DNA of 64,000 nucleotides from Nitrospira sp. (GTDB taxonomy: Bacteria > Nitrospirota > Nitrospiria > Nitrospirales > Nitrospiraceae). The stretch is from assembly GCA_016873495.1 (NCBI GenBank), contig VGXC01000015.1:1-64000 (forward strand). Reading direction: 5' to 3'. The notes below the pieces were generated by a model that did not search any database, had not been told where the DNA came from, and was given only the letters and a program-made list of their open reading frames with translations. This document shows, one piece after another, positions 51,802 through 60,368 of the stretch (its first letter is position 1; each line of letters begins with the position of its first letter). A program made the translations under genes and the position numbers.

Positions 51802-52431
51802 CTAGCCTTTGTCGCCCCAGAGCTGCGCCAGCCTCTTGGCCCGGCCGCAGTTGTGCTTGTAGAACTTGTACCGGATCGGATTCTTCTTGTAGAAGTCCTG
51901 GTGATACTCTTCCGCCGCGTAGAAAGTCGCGGCGGGAGCGATCTGGGTCACGACCGGTTCCTTGAACGGCTTGGTCGCCTCCACCTTCTTTTTGGACTCC
52001 TCCGCCAGCCGCTTCTGCTCCTCATTGTGGTAGAAAATGGCCGAGCGGTACTGGTTCCCATGGTCGCAGAACTGCTGGTCCGGCGTCGTCGGGTCGATGT
52101 TGCGCCAAAAGACCTCCAGCAGTTTGCCGTAGCTCACTTTCGCCGGGTCATAGAGGATTTCCACCGACTCCGCATGGCCCGTGCCGCCGGCCGACACCTC
52201 TTCATAGGTCGGGTTGGCCCTCTGCCCGCCCGTGTAGCCGGAAGTTGCCGAGACGACTCCCTCCACATCCTGAAAGGCTTCTTCCACGCACCAGAAGCAG
52301 CCGCCAGCGAAGGTGGCCTTTGCCGGTTGGCCGGCCCCAGTCCCAGGCTCAGCCCCTGTCGCAGTCGCACACAACGCTGCCAGCAAGACAGAGGCACGCA
52401 GCAGGTTGATGCCCATCCGGCTCCCGTTCAT
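51802..52431 (-). CDS. msrA: Peptide-methionine (S)-S-oxide reductase MsrA, exported
   Basis: 209 residues: a signal peptide (about 1-28, ending ATGAE) and the MsrA domain with FAGGCFWCVEEAF (reactive Cys), SGYTGG, GTGHAESVEILYDP, FWRNIDPTTPDQQFCDHGNQYRSAIFYHNEEQ and C-terminal HNCGRAKRLAQLWG with the recycling Cys. It repairs S-methionine sulfoxide in periplasmic proteins. ATG 52431 follows AGGAGGGG. The efflux operon ends upstream, so msrA is probably a separate unit. Confidence 0.92.
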   Translation of the reverse strand: MNGSRMGINLLRASVLLAALCATATGAEPGTGAGQPAKATFAGGCFWCVEEAFQDVEGVVSATSGYTGGQRANPTYEEVSAGGTGHAESVEILYDPAKVSYGKLLEVFWRNIDPTTPDQQFCDHGNQYRSAIFYHNEEQKRLAEESKKKVEATKPFKEPVVTQIAPAATFYAAEEYHQDFYKKNPIRYKFYKHNCGRAKRLAQLWGDKG

Positions 52432-52530
52432 ATCCCCCTCCTCTCGTACATCTCGTCCATCCAGCCTCCTGTATCCCTTCGAGCCTGACCGAGGTTTGGA
52501 TTCCATCACCCGGCGCAACCGGCGCCCTGC

Positions 52531-52592
52531 CCATAGGTCGGGGGGACCGGCGACTCCTTACACCCAAGAGGGACGAAGCTGTCCCAGGACAG
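52531..52592 (-). repeat. Dispersed repeat element, copy B, with terminator-like hairpin
   Basis: Minus strand has CTGTCCTGGGACAG (a 6-bp stem, 52579-52592), then CTTCGTCCCTCTT and TGTAAGGAGTC, and a CCCCCC tract. It matches copy A at 43230-43278. It lies 10 nt below the stop of the outer-membrane channel gene and may end the efflux operon. Confidence 0.55.
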
Positions 52593-52602
52593 GCGTGCCG
52601 GC

Positions 52603-54039
52603 TTATCCTTTCCCGCTTGCCGGCGCCGGCTCGGCCGGTTGGGTTCCCGTTGCATCGGTCGGAGGCCAGCCCCCGCCCAGGGCCTTGTAGAGCTGGACGA
52701 TGGACACCAGGTGAAGCCGATGGGTGCCCGTGAGGGCCAGTTCCGCGTCGAAGAGGTTCCGCTGGGCGATGAGCACGTCCAGATAGTTGGCGAGGCCGCC
52801 CTTGTAGCGCAGATTCGCCAGATGCAGGGCCGACCGCAGGGACGCGACTTGCTCGGCTTGCGCATCCCGCTGATCGCGGGCGGTTTTGACGGCCACCAGG
52901 GCGTCTTCGACTTCCTTGAAGGCCACGATGATCGTCTGTTCGTATTGGGCCACGGCCTGTTTGGCCTGGGCTTCGACCGCCTTTTGCTGGAAGCCCAGGA
53001 TTTGAGCATTGAGCAACGGGCCGGCCAGGCCCGGGCCCACCACCCCGAAGTCCCCGCCCGGCGAGAAGAGCTGCGACAGTTTCGGGTTGGCGATGCCGAG
53101 GATGCCCGTGATCGAGAGTTTCGGAAACCGATCCGCCTTCGCCATCCCGATTCTGGCGGTAGCCGCCGCCAATTCCTGTTCCGCCTGAATGATGTCCGGA
53201 CGGCGTTGGAGCAGAGCCGAGGGAAGGCCGGCGGGTACCTGCGGCGGCATCGCCTGCTCCGTGAGCTTACGGCCTCGCGGGATGGAGTCGGGATTGCGTC
53301 CCAGCAACACGCTGAGCTGGTTTTCCTTCTGGACCATCTGCCGCTCCAGCTCGGCGGCGCGGGCTGCGGCGTTGGCCCGTTCCGCCTCGAACTGATCCGC
53401 GTCCAGCTTGGCGATGATCCCCTGCCGCAGCCGCGCCCTGGCGATCCGCACCGATTCGTCCCAGGCCTGCAGCGTGCGCCTGGCGATGTCCAGCTGCATG
53501 TCGAACTGGAGCAGGTCGAAATAGGCCTGGGCTACGCCGCTCACGAGCTCCAGCACCACCGCCCGCCGGTTTTCCTCCTTCGCCAGCAGGTCCCCGCGCG
53601 CCGCCTCGTTGGAGCGGCGAATCCGGCCCCAGATGTCCAGCTCCCAGGCAAGGTTGCCCTGGATGTAATAGTTGAACGGCGTGGGGAAGCCGGGGAAGAG
53701 AAATCCGCCCCTCCGTCCGAACATGGGCGTCACGACGTTCTGGCTCAACTGGGGCGCGAAGTCCATCCGGGCGATGAGGAGCTTGGCCTCGTATTCTTCG
53801 ATGGTTGCGGCGGCCCGCTTCAGGTCTTTGTTTTCCTCTAGCGCGATGCGGATCAGTTTCTGGAGTTCCTCGTCCTGAAGCAGCTCCCACCAGGGCAGGT
53901 TGGCGATGGACTTCTCCTCCGCCTCGTGCTCGGCCATGCGGAAGGTTTCGGGCTTCGGCACGTCGGGACGGGTGTAGTCCGGCCCCATCGCACAGGAGAT
54001 CAGCAGCATCGACAGAGCAACAAGCACCAGGCCGCGCAT
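52603..54039 (-). CDS. RND efflux outer-membrane channel (NodT/OprM family)
   Basis: 478 residues. The signal peptide ends in a lipobox (LLISC) so the mature protein is lipidated. The family body starts MGPDYTRPDVPKPETFR and shows WWELLQDEELQKLIRIALEENKDL, the two internal repeats of the trimeric channel (RIARARLRQGIIAKLDADQFEAE and ARIGMAKADRFPKLSITG). It forms the exit duct of a tripartite pump. It begins 1 nt after the pump gene. Confidence 0.9.
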   Translation of the reverse strand: MRGLVLVALSMLLISCAMGPDYTRPDVPKPETFRMAEHEAEEKSIANLPWWELLQDEELQKLIRIALEENKDLKRAAATIEEYEAKLLIARMDFAPQLSQNVVTPMFGRRGGFLFPGFPTPFNYYIQGNLAWELDIWGRIRRSNEAARGDLLAKEENRRAVVLELVSGVAQAYFDLLQFDMQLDIARRTLQAWDESVRIARARLRQGIIAKLDADQFEAERANAAARAAELERQMVQKENQLSVLLGRNPDSIPRGRKLTEQAMPPQVPAGLPSALLQRRPDIIQAEQELAAATARIGMAKADRFPKLSITGILGIANPKLSQLFSPGGDFGVVGPGLAGPLLNAQILGFQQKAVEAQAKQAVAQYEQTIIVAFKEVEDALVAVKTARDQRDAQAEQVASLRSALHLANLRYKGGLANYLDVLIAQRNLFDAELALTGTHRLHLVSIVQLYKALGGGWPPTDATGTQPAEPAPASGKG

Positions 54040-54040
54040 G

Positions 54041-57000
54041 TCACGCTCCTTCTTCCGGATCGGCCGGCCCGGTCAATCCGGGCGAGGCCGGCGCTTCGCT
54101 CGGCGCCGCCGGCGGCCGGCCGAGCAGGCGCCGAGAGAGCCGTTGCATCAACACGAAAAAGAGCGGCACGAAAAAGATGGCCAAGAACGTGGCGGCGAGC
54201 ATCCCGCCGAAGACGCCGGTGCCGATGGAGTTCCGGCTGGCCGCGCCGGCGCCCGTGGCCGTCACCAGCGGAACCACGCCCATAATGAAGGCCATGGAGG
54301 TCATCACGATCGGCCGGAAGCGCAGCTGGGCCGCCTCCATCGCCGCCTCCGCCATCGGCAGGCCTGCGGCATGGCGCTTGTTGGCGAACTCGACGATCAG
54401 GATCGCGTTCTTGGCGGCAAGGCCGATCAGGGTCACCAGGCCGATCTGAAAATAAATGTCGTTGCTCAATCCCCGGAGCCACACGGCGGTCAAGGCGCCG
54501 AAGGCTCCGAAGGGCACGGCCAGAATCACGGCCAAGGGCACCGACCAGCTCTCGTACTGGGCCGCCAGCACCAGAAACACCATCACCAGCCCGAACGCGA
54601 AAGCCAGAGTCGATTCCGAGCCGACCTTGTGCTCTTGATAGGAAATGCCGCTCCAGTCGATCTCGTATCCCTGGGGCACCAGAATCTCTTGTGCCAGCCG
54701 GTCCAGGGCATCCAGCGCCTGGCCGGAACTGTAACCGGGCTTCGCCGCGCCCAGCACCAGGGCCGTATTGAACCCGTTGAAGTGCGTGACGGGATCGGGG
54801 CCGCTGGTAAATTCCGTCGTCACCACGCTATCCAGCGGGATCATGGACGCCCCCTCCCCGTTGACCGCACGCACGTAGATCTTGGCGATGTCCTCCGGAT
54901 CCGACCGGTACTGGGTCTCCGCCTCCGTCTGTACCCGGTACACGCGGCCGAACTTGAGGAAGTCGTTGACGTAGAGGTTGCCGAAATAGGCCTGGAGCGT
55001 GTCGAAGACCTCGGAGATGGGCACCCCCAGCGCTTTGGCCCGCTCCCGGTTCACGTTCGCATAGATGCGCGGAGCGCTCACGCGGAAGCTGGTGCCGATC
55101 GCGCCGATCGCCGGGTCCTGCCTGGCCTTGGCGAGAAAGGCCTGGGCCACGGACGCGAACTGCTTGAAGTCCCCGCCGCTGGGGTCCTGGAGCTGCACGG
55201 AGAAGCCTCCCGTGGCCCCGAGCCCTCTAATCGACGGGGCGTTGAAGGCCAGGATCAGGGCCTCGGGAATCTTCGCGAATTCCTGGTAGGCCGCGCCGAT
55301 CAAGGCCGTCACGCGCTGGCCTGGCTCCTTCCGTTCGTCCCAGTGCCGCAGCGGCAAGAACATGGTCGCCGCATTCGGCCCCCGCGTGTTGAAGACGAAG
55401 TTCTGGCCGGACAGGGCATCCGTCGAGTGAATGGACGGAACCGACAGAAAATAGCGTTCCACCTTGTCGAGGACCGCGTCGGTGCGCTGTTTGGACGCCC
55501 CGTCGGGCAACTGAACGATGGCGATGAAGTACCCCTGGTCCTCGTCCGGCAGGAAGCTCGGGGGGATCATCTTGAGCAGGCCGACGGAGCCGCCGATGAG
55601 GAGGCCGAAGACCGCCAGCGCCAACAGCGACCGCTTGAGGAGCAGCCCGACGGTCGTCGTATAGCGGGCCTGCGTCCAATCGAAGAACCGGTTGAAGAGC
55701 CCGAAGACGCCCCCGCGGGACTCGTGGCCCGGCTTGAGGACCAGGGCGCAGAGGGCCGGACTGAGCGTCAGCGCCACGAAGCCCGAGATGATCACGGACA
55801 TGGCGATGGTGATCGCGAATTGCTTGTAGAGCTGGCCGGTGATCCCGCCCAGGAACCCCACGGGCACGAACACGGAGCAGAGGACCAGCACGATCGCGAT
55901 CACGGGCCCCGCGACCTCCCCCAGGGCCTTCTTGGCTGCCTCCTTGGGCGGGAGCCCGCCCCGCGTCATATGGCGCTCGACGTTCTCGACGACCACGATC
56001 GCGTCGTCCACCACGATGCCGATGGCCAGCACCATCCCGAACAGGGTGAGGGTGTTGATCGAAAACCCCAGCGCGCTCATGCCGGCGAAGGTGCCGATCA
56101 GCGAGACCGGGACCGCCACGCCGGGAATGAGCGTGGCGCGCCAGCTCTGCAGGAACAGATAGACGACCAGGATGACCACCACCATGGCCTCCGCCAGCGT
56201 CTTGACCACTTCCTGGATGGAGACCTCGATGAACCGGGTCGTGTCGTAGGGCACGTCATAGGTGACGCCCTGGGGAAAACCCTTGGCCAGGATTTGCATT
56301 TCCTTCCGGACCCGCTTCACGGTATCGAGGGCGTTGGCGCCGGGGGACAGGAAGGTCAGGAGAAAGACGTTGGGCTTCCCGTTCCACCGGCCTTCGAGAT
56401 CGTAGGACTGGGCGCCCAGTTCGACCCGGGACACGTCTTTCAGGCGGATCATGGATCCGTCGGGCAGGGCCCTTACGATCAGTTCCTCGAAATCTTTCAC
56501 CTCCGTCAACCGGCCGCGCGTGATGACCGGGACGGTCAGCTCCGTCCCCTTGGCGGCCGGCTCCCGCCCGACCGTGCCGGCGGGAAAGTCCCGGTTCTGC
56601 TCGCGGACGACGGCGGCGATGTCGGTCGGCGTGAGGCTGAGCTGCGCCATCCGGACCGGGTCCAGGATCAGCCGCATGCTGTAGTTTTGCTGGCCGAACA
56701 CGACGGCATCGCCCACGCCGGGAAGCCGCTTGATGTTGTCGATCACGCGCAGGATCGCGTAGTTGGAGAGAAACACCGTGTCCTGCCGGGGATCGCTGGA
56801 GCTCAGCGCCACGACCGCGAGCAGGTCCGGCGACACTTTCTTCACGATCACGCCTTGCCGGATGACTTCGGGCGGCAACTGCGGCTCCGCCAGCTTCTCT
56901 CGATTCTGCGTTTGGACCTGGGCGATATCCACGTTCGTGCCGATCTCGAACGTGAGCTTGATGCTCATGTGCCCGTCGTTGGTGCTGGTGGAATCGTAGT

Positions 57001-57232
57001 AGAGCAGGTTGTCGATGCCGGGAAGCTGCACTTCGATGGGACGCGCCACCGCGTCCGCCACCACCTCCGCGCTCGCGCCCGGATAGTCGGCGTCGATCTG
57101 CACCACCGGGGGCGTGATCTCCGGAAACTGGGCGATGGGCAGGGATTGGAGGGATACCAGCCCCACCAGGACGATGACGATGGATAGGACGGCCGCGAAG
57201 ATCGGCCGGTCGATGAAAAAGCCGGCGCTCAT
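54041..57232 (-). CDS. RND efflux pump (AcrB/MexB-type inner-membrane permease)
   Basis: 1063 residues, the usual HAE1 size. Twelve membrane helices flank two large periplasmic loops. Features: MSAGFFIDRPIFAAVLSIVIVLVG at the start, FPEITPPVVQIDADYPGASAEVVADAVARPIE, the proton-relay acids in IGIVVDDAIVVVENVER, and GFFNRFFDWTQARY. It exports hydrophobic drugs or other amphiphiles with proton entry. ATG 57232 overlaps the adaptor gene's stop by four bases, so it is translationally coupled. Confidence 0.93.
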   Translation of the reverse strand: MSAGFFIDRPIFAAVLSIVIVLVGLVSLQSLPIAQFPEITPPVVQIDADYPGASAEVVADAVARPIEVQLPGIDNLLYYDSTSTNDGHMSIKLTFEIGTNVDIAQVQTQNREKLAEPQLPPEVIRQGVIVKKVSPDLLAVVALSSSDPRQDTVFLSNYAILRVIDNIKRLPGVGDAVVFGQQNYSMRLILDPVRMAQLSLTPTDIAAVVREQNRDFPAGTVGREPAAKGTELTVPVITRGRLTEVKDFEELIVRALPDGSMIRLKDVSRVELGAQSYDLEGRWNGKPNVFLLTFLSPGANALDTVKRVRKEMQILAKGFPQGVTYDVPYDTTRFIEVSIQEVVKTLAEAMVVVILVVYLFLQSWRATLIPGVAVPVSLIGTFAGMSALGFSINTLTLFGMVLAIGIVVDDAIVVVENVERHMTRGGLPPKEAAKKALGEVAGPVIAIVLVLCSVFVPVGFLGGITGQLYKQFAITIAMSVIISGFVALTLSPALCALVLKPGHESRGGVFGLFNRFFDWTQARYTTTVGLLLKRSLLALAVFGLLIGGSVGLLKMIPPSFLPDEDQGYFIAIVQLPDGASKQRTDAVLDKVERYFLSVPSIHSTDALSGQNFVFNTRGPNAATMFLPLRHWDERKEPGQRVTALIGAAYQEFAKIPEALILAFNAPSIRGLGATGGFSVQLQDPSGGDFKQFASVAQAFLAKARQDPAIGAIGTSFRVSAPRIYANVNRERAKALGVPISEVFDTLQAYFGNLYVNDFLKFGRVYRVQTEAETQYRSDPEDIAKIYVRAVNGEGASMIPLDSVVTTEFTSGPDPVTHFNGFNTALVLGAAKPGYSSGQALDALDRLAQEILVPQGYEIDWSGISYQEHKVGSESTLAFAFGLVMVFLVLAAQYESWSVPLAVILAVPFGAFGALTAVWLRGLSNDIYFQIGLVTLIGLAAKNAILIVEFANKRHAAGLPMAEAAMEAAQLRFRPIVMTSMAFIMGVVPLVTATGAGAASRNSIGTGVFGGMLAATFLAIFFVPLFFVLMQRLSRRLLGRPPAAPSEAPASPGLTGPADPEEGA

Positions 57233-58464
57233 TTGCCGGCCTCCGGCTTCGCCCCGGGATCCGTGTCGCCCTTCGCCTGTCGGGCTGGGCCGCCGGGCGA
57301 AGGAGCCGGACCGCGATAGGGCATCGGCTTGACGGGCGCGCCGGGCATGAGGCGATGCATCCCCTCCACCACGATCCGCTCTCCGGCCTTCAATCCCTCC
57401 TCCACAAGCCACTGGTTGCCGTGCCAGGCAGCGGCCAGGATATCGCGGACCTCCACCTTGTCGCCCTCACCCACGACAAAGACGACCGACCCCTTCGCCC
57501 CCTGCTGGACCGCCCGCTGCGGCACCAGGATCGCCCCGGTCCGCACCGCGCCCAGAAAGCGGACTTTCACAAACTGGCCCGGCAGCAGCGTCCGCTCCGG
57601 GTTGGGAAACACGACCCGCACGTCGAGGGTCCCCGTCGTGGTGCTCAGGCCCACGTCGACCAGGTCCAGGCGCCCCTCGTGCGGATAAACGCTGCCGTCC
57701 GCAAAGGTGATGATGCCGCGCAGGTCGTAGACCTCCGCGCCCTGCACCTTCTTCGACGCCCGCTCCCGTCGCCGCTTGAGCAGGAGATTCTCCGGGGCGT
57801 TGACGATGACGTACATGGGGTCCACCTGGTGAATGACGGTGAGCAGGTCCGTCTGCGCGGAGACGAGCCGCCCTTCGTAGACCTTGGTCCGTTCGATCAG
57901 GCCGTCGATGGGCGCGGTGATGAGCGTGTTGTTCATGTCGAAATCCGCCTTGGTCAACTCCGCCTTGGCCGACTCCAGCGCGGCCTTGGCCGAGAGGTCT
58001 TCCGCCACGGCGTCGTCCACGTCCTTCTGGCTCACGGCCTGTTCCGCCAGGAGCGGCTTGACGCGGGTCAGGTTCTGCCTCGCCTGCACGACGCGCGCCG
58101 CCGCCTGGGCCACCTTGGCCCTGGCGCTGGCCACGGCCGCCTGGAACGGCACGGGATCGATCTGATACAGCCGGTCGCCTTGCTTGACGTCCCGGCCCTC
58201 GGTGAAATAGCGCTCCTTGATGAGGCCCGTCACTTGCGGTCGAATTTCGACCGGGCGGGACGACTCGGCCTGCCCGATCAGTTCCGGTTCGTCGGGCACC
58301 TCTTGGGCCGTCACCGTCAGCACCTCGACCTCCGGAAGCGGTTGCGCCGGCTTGGACGCCGCCTCCTGTTTGCACCCGATCGTGCCGGCCATCGCCAGCC
58401 AGACGAGCAGGACGGTCGGCGCGCTCACCCTTCGACCGATGGAACTCGTTAGGATGGTCATCAT
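57229..58464 (-). CDS. RND efflux periplasmic adaptor (HlyD/AcrA family)
   Basis: 411 residues. Signal and lipobox (MAGTIGCKQ) anchor it. Lipoyl halves around LIGQAESSRPVEIRPQVTGLIKERYFTEGRDVKQGDRLYQIDPVPFQAAV and ITAPIDGLIERTKVYEG, a coiled-coil hairpin, then the beta-barrel and membrane-proximal domains with LRPGQ-like LLPGQFVKVRF and VPQRAVQQGAKGSVVFVV. ATG 58464 is preceded by GAGGAAGG. It overlaps both neighbours by four bases (ATGA), so STAS, adaptor and pump are one translational chain. Confidence 0.92.
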   Translation of the reverse strand: MMTILTSSIGRRVSAPTVLLVWLAMAGTIGCKQEAASKPAQPLPEVEVLTVTAQEVPDEPELIGQAESSRPVEIRPQVTGLIKERYFTEGRDVKQGDRLYQIDPVPFQAAVASARAKVAQAAARVVQARQNLTRVKPLLAEQAVSQKDVDDAVAEDLSAKAALESAKAELTKADFDMNNTLITAPIDGLIERTKVYEGRLVSAQTDLLTVIHQVDPMYVIVNAPENLLLKRRRERASKKVQGAEVYDLRGIITFADGSVYPHEGRLDLVDVGLSTTTGTLDVRVVFPNPERTLLPGQFVKVRFLGAVRTGAILVPQRAVQQGAKGSVVFVVGEGDKVEVRDILAAAWHGNQWLVEEGLKAGERIVVEGMHRLMPGAPVKPMPYRGPAPSPGGPARQAKGDTDPGAKPEAGK

Positions 58465-58769
58465 TGATCCTTCCTCGATGCCTGGCACGAATCGGCTGAG
58501 CCACCGGTCGTAATCTCGTCTACAATGCAGCGGGTCATGCAACCGGCAGCGCGCAGATGGGCGCCCTCCCTCCACAAACGGGCGAGAAGCGCCTTGCCCG
58601 CCCCGTCGATGAAGGTGACCCCGCACAGGTCCACCGTCGGATGCTTGTGCCGAGGATCGGGAATCGTGCGCCAGGCGCGATCCAATTCCTCCACCCAGGG
58701 GCCGGCCAGTCGGCCCTCCAACTCGATCCTCGCTCCCGATGGCTCCTCGTGAACCGTGATTTTCAGCAT
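58461..58769 (-). CDS. STAS-domain protein
   Basis: 102 residues, a single STAS domain (anti-sigma-factor antagonist fold): ITVHEEPSGARIELEGRLAGPWVEEL, VDLCGVTFIDGAGKALLARLWREGAHLRAAGC. The phosphorylatable Ser found in SpoIIAA (DxSG) is replaced by DGAG, so regulation by phosphorylation is unlikely. STAS genes are unusual in RND operons. Its stop overlaps the adaptor start by four bases, which strongly suggests co-expression. Confidence 0.75.
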   Translation of the reverse strand: MLKITVHEEPSGARIELEGRLAGPWVEELDRAWRTIPDPRHKHPTVDLCGVTFIDGAGKALLARLWREGAHLRAAGCMTRCIVDEITTGGSADSCQASRKDQ

Positions 58770-58799
58770 CAGGAATGCCCTTTCACCAGATGAACAGCG

Positions 58800-59897
58800 T
58801 CAGGCGGCTTCCACACTCGTGTGATCCGGGTAATCGGTGTAGCCCTTCGGCCCCGGCGTATAGAACGTGGCGGGGTCCGCCTGTGCCAGGGGGGCGCCGG
58901 TCCGGAACCGACGCACCAAATCGGGATTGGCGATGAAGAGGCTGGCGAAGCCGACCATGTCCGCCTCGCCCCGGCTTAGCAGCGCGTGCGCGCTGTCTCG
59001 ATCGAAGCCGCCGGTCGCGATAATTCGTCCTTCGAAATGACTTCGCATGAGGGCGATCGGATCGAACGATTTCTCCTGCTGCGGAAGCTTCTCCGATCGT
59101 TGCACGTGGAGATACGCTAGCCCGAAATGGTTGATGGCCTTTGCCAGATAGGGATAGAGGTCGAGCGGATCGCTTTCCTGGATATCGTTGAACGTGTTAC
59201 CCGGGCTGACGCGCAGGCCGATTCGACTCGCCGACCCGGCGCCGTCCGCCATCGCTTCCAGCGTCTCAATGATGAAGCGCGCCCGATTCTGAATGGGGCC
59301 GCCGTAGCGGTCCGTCCGCCGGTTGCTGCTGGAAGCCAGAAACTGCATCGGCAGGTAGCCGTTCGCCCCGTGCAACTCGACCCCGTCGAATCCGGCCACC
59401 AGGGCATTGATCGTCGCTTGGCGGTACTCGTCGATGACCGACGGAATTTCCTCCTCCGCCAGAGCGCGGGGCATGCTGTGGTCCTGCAAACCCAGGGCAT
59501 CGGTCCACATTGTGCCGGCGGCGCGGATCGCCGACGGGGCGACGGGCGGGCCATCCACCGTTCGATTCAGACGATGCGCAATACGTCCCGTGTGCATGAG
59601 CTGAAGAAAGATCCTGCCTCCCTTGGCATGAACCGCCTCCGTCACCTTCCGCCAGGCTGCAATCTGTTCGGGCGAGTGCATGCCGGGCGTCCGCGGGTAC
59701 CCCTGGCCGTTTGCGCTGGGCTGCGTCCCTTCTGTGACGATCAGGCCTGCATCCGCCCGCTGCGCGTAATAGGTCACGGCCAAATCGGACGGCACCCCCG
59801 TCGCGCTGGCGCGACTTCTCGTCATCGGGGCCATGACGATCCGGTTCTTCAATTCCAATTGGCCACTCATAATCGGCTCGAACAATTTTTCACTCAT
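58800..59897 (-). CDS. Old-yellow-enzyme family flavin reductase (NemA-like)
   Basis: 365 residues. FMN-binding TIM barrel: FEPIMSGQLELKNRIVMAPMTRSRA, the active-site region GRIFLQLMHTGRIAH, FDGVELHGANGYLPMQFLASSSNRRTDRYGG and GRIIATGGF. OYE proteins reduce activated alkenes (maleimides, enones, nitro compounds) with NADPH. ATG 59897 follows AAAAGGAG. The gene sits 30 nt before the STAS gene, so it appears to be the metabolic partner of the efflux pump. Confidence 0.9.
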   Translation of the reverse strand: MSEKLFEPIMSGQLELKNRIVMAPMTRSRASATGVPSDLAVTYYAQRADAGLIVTEGTQPSANGQGYPRTPGMHSPEQIAAWRKVTEAVHAKGGRIFLQLMHTGRIAHRLNRTVDGPPVAPSAIRAAGTMWTDALGLQDHSMPRALAEEEIPSVIDEYRQATINALVAGFDGVELHGANGYLPMQFLASSSNRRTDRYGGPIQNRARFIIETLEAMADGAGSASRIGLRVSPGNTFNDIQESDPLDLYPYLAKAINHFGLAYLHVQRSEKLPQQEKSFDPIALMRSHFEGRIIATGGFDRDSAHALLSRGEADMVGFASLFIANPDLVRRFRTGAPLAQADPATFYTPGPKGYTDYPDHTSVEAA

Positions 59898-59943
59898 GGG
59901 TGCTCCTTTTCAACCTTTGGGACTGCGTCCAAACCGCCGCTCT

Positions 59944-60141
59944 TTAGAACATGGAAAAGACCCGACGAATCTGCTGGTGTCGGCCCATATGAGTCGGCCT
60001 CCCGGCCCGACCGTTCGTCCCTGCCGATCGCGGCGTCGGGGGGACACGGACTAGCTGTAACTTGAGCCCTTCAACGGCGACCAAGAGAGCCGGAAGCAGA
60101 ACCGCCGATAGGATGGAGAGCGAAATGATGATCCATGACAT
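59944..60141 (-). CDS. Small single-pass membrane protein at operon head
   Basis: 65 residues. A hydrophobic N-terminal helix (MSWIIISLSILSAVLLPALL) is followed by a basic tail. AAGGAG lies 8 nt before the ATG. No family recognised. It is the first gene after the sigma-54-type promoter and precedes the flavin reductase by 46 nt. Its 3' part overlaps dispersed repeat copy C (60035-60061), so the C-terminal residues may be repeat-derived. Confidence 0.5.
   Translation of the reverse strand: MSWIIISLSILSAVLLPALLVAVEGLKLQLVRVPPTPRSAGTNGRAGRPTHMGRHQQIRRVFSMF
60035..60061 (-). repeat. Dispersed repeat element, copy C (partial)
   Basis: Minus strand: TTACAG, GTCCGTGTCCCCCCGAC, matching the GTCCCCCCGACC part of copy B and, more weakly, copy A. 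It lies inside a small open reading frame. Confidence 0.4.
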
Positions 60142-60185
60142 GGGCCACTCCTTTCTCTAACAATCCGCTGACTGTAGTTATATAC

Positions 60186-60201
60186 AGCAAGGGCCATTCC
60201 A
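60186..60201 (-). promoter_or_regulatory. Candidate sigma-54 (-24/-12) promoter
   Basis: Minus strand TGGAATGGCCCTTGCT fits TGG-N10-TTGCW: GG at -24 and GC at -12 with the correct distance between them. The middle bases differ from consensus TGGCACG. It lies 45 nt before the small membrane gene, downstream of a sigma-54 activator gene. Confidence 0.5.
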
Positions 60202-60297
60202 TGCCGCGTAACAAGCCTGCAATAGCAATATAAGACTATGATTAGTAATGATTTATTGCCTCGATCTATGCCAGATTGCGTATCGCCAATCGATCAA

Positions 60298-60347
60298 GTG
60301 CCGACTGGTAGTCGCCGAGATGACGGCACGATGCCGAAATATCGGCA
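60298..60347 (-). promoter_or_regulatory. Candidate activator-binding sites (inverted repeats)
   Basis: TGCCGAAATATCGGCA (60332-60347) is a near-perfect palindrome with 6-bp arms, and GTGCCG/CGGCAC (60298-60329) is a second inverted pair with the same half-site. They lie 100-150 nt upstream of the -24/-12 element, the usual distance for enhancer sites of sigma-54 activators. Confidence 0.45.
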
Positions 60348-60368
60348 CGTGAGCCCATTTGCAGGATC

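Noticed and set aside
54038-57187. A 1049-codon open frame antisense to the RND pump gene
   Set aside because: It lies wholly opposite a well-supported pump gene; GC-rich third positions create long antisense frames and no domain is seen.
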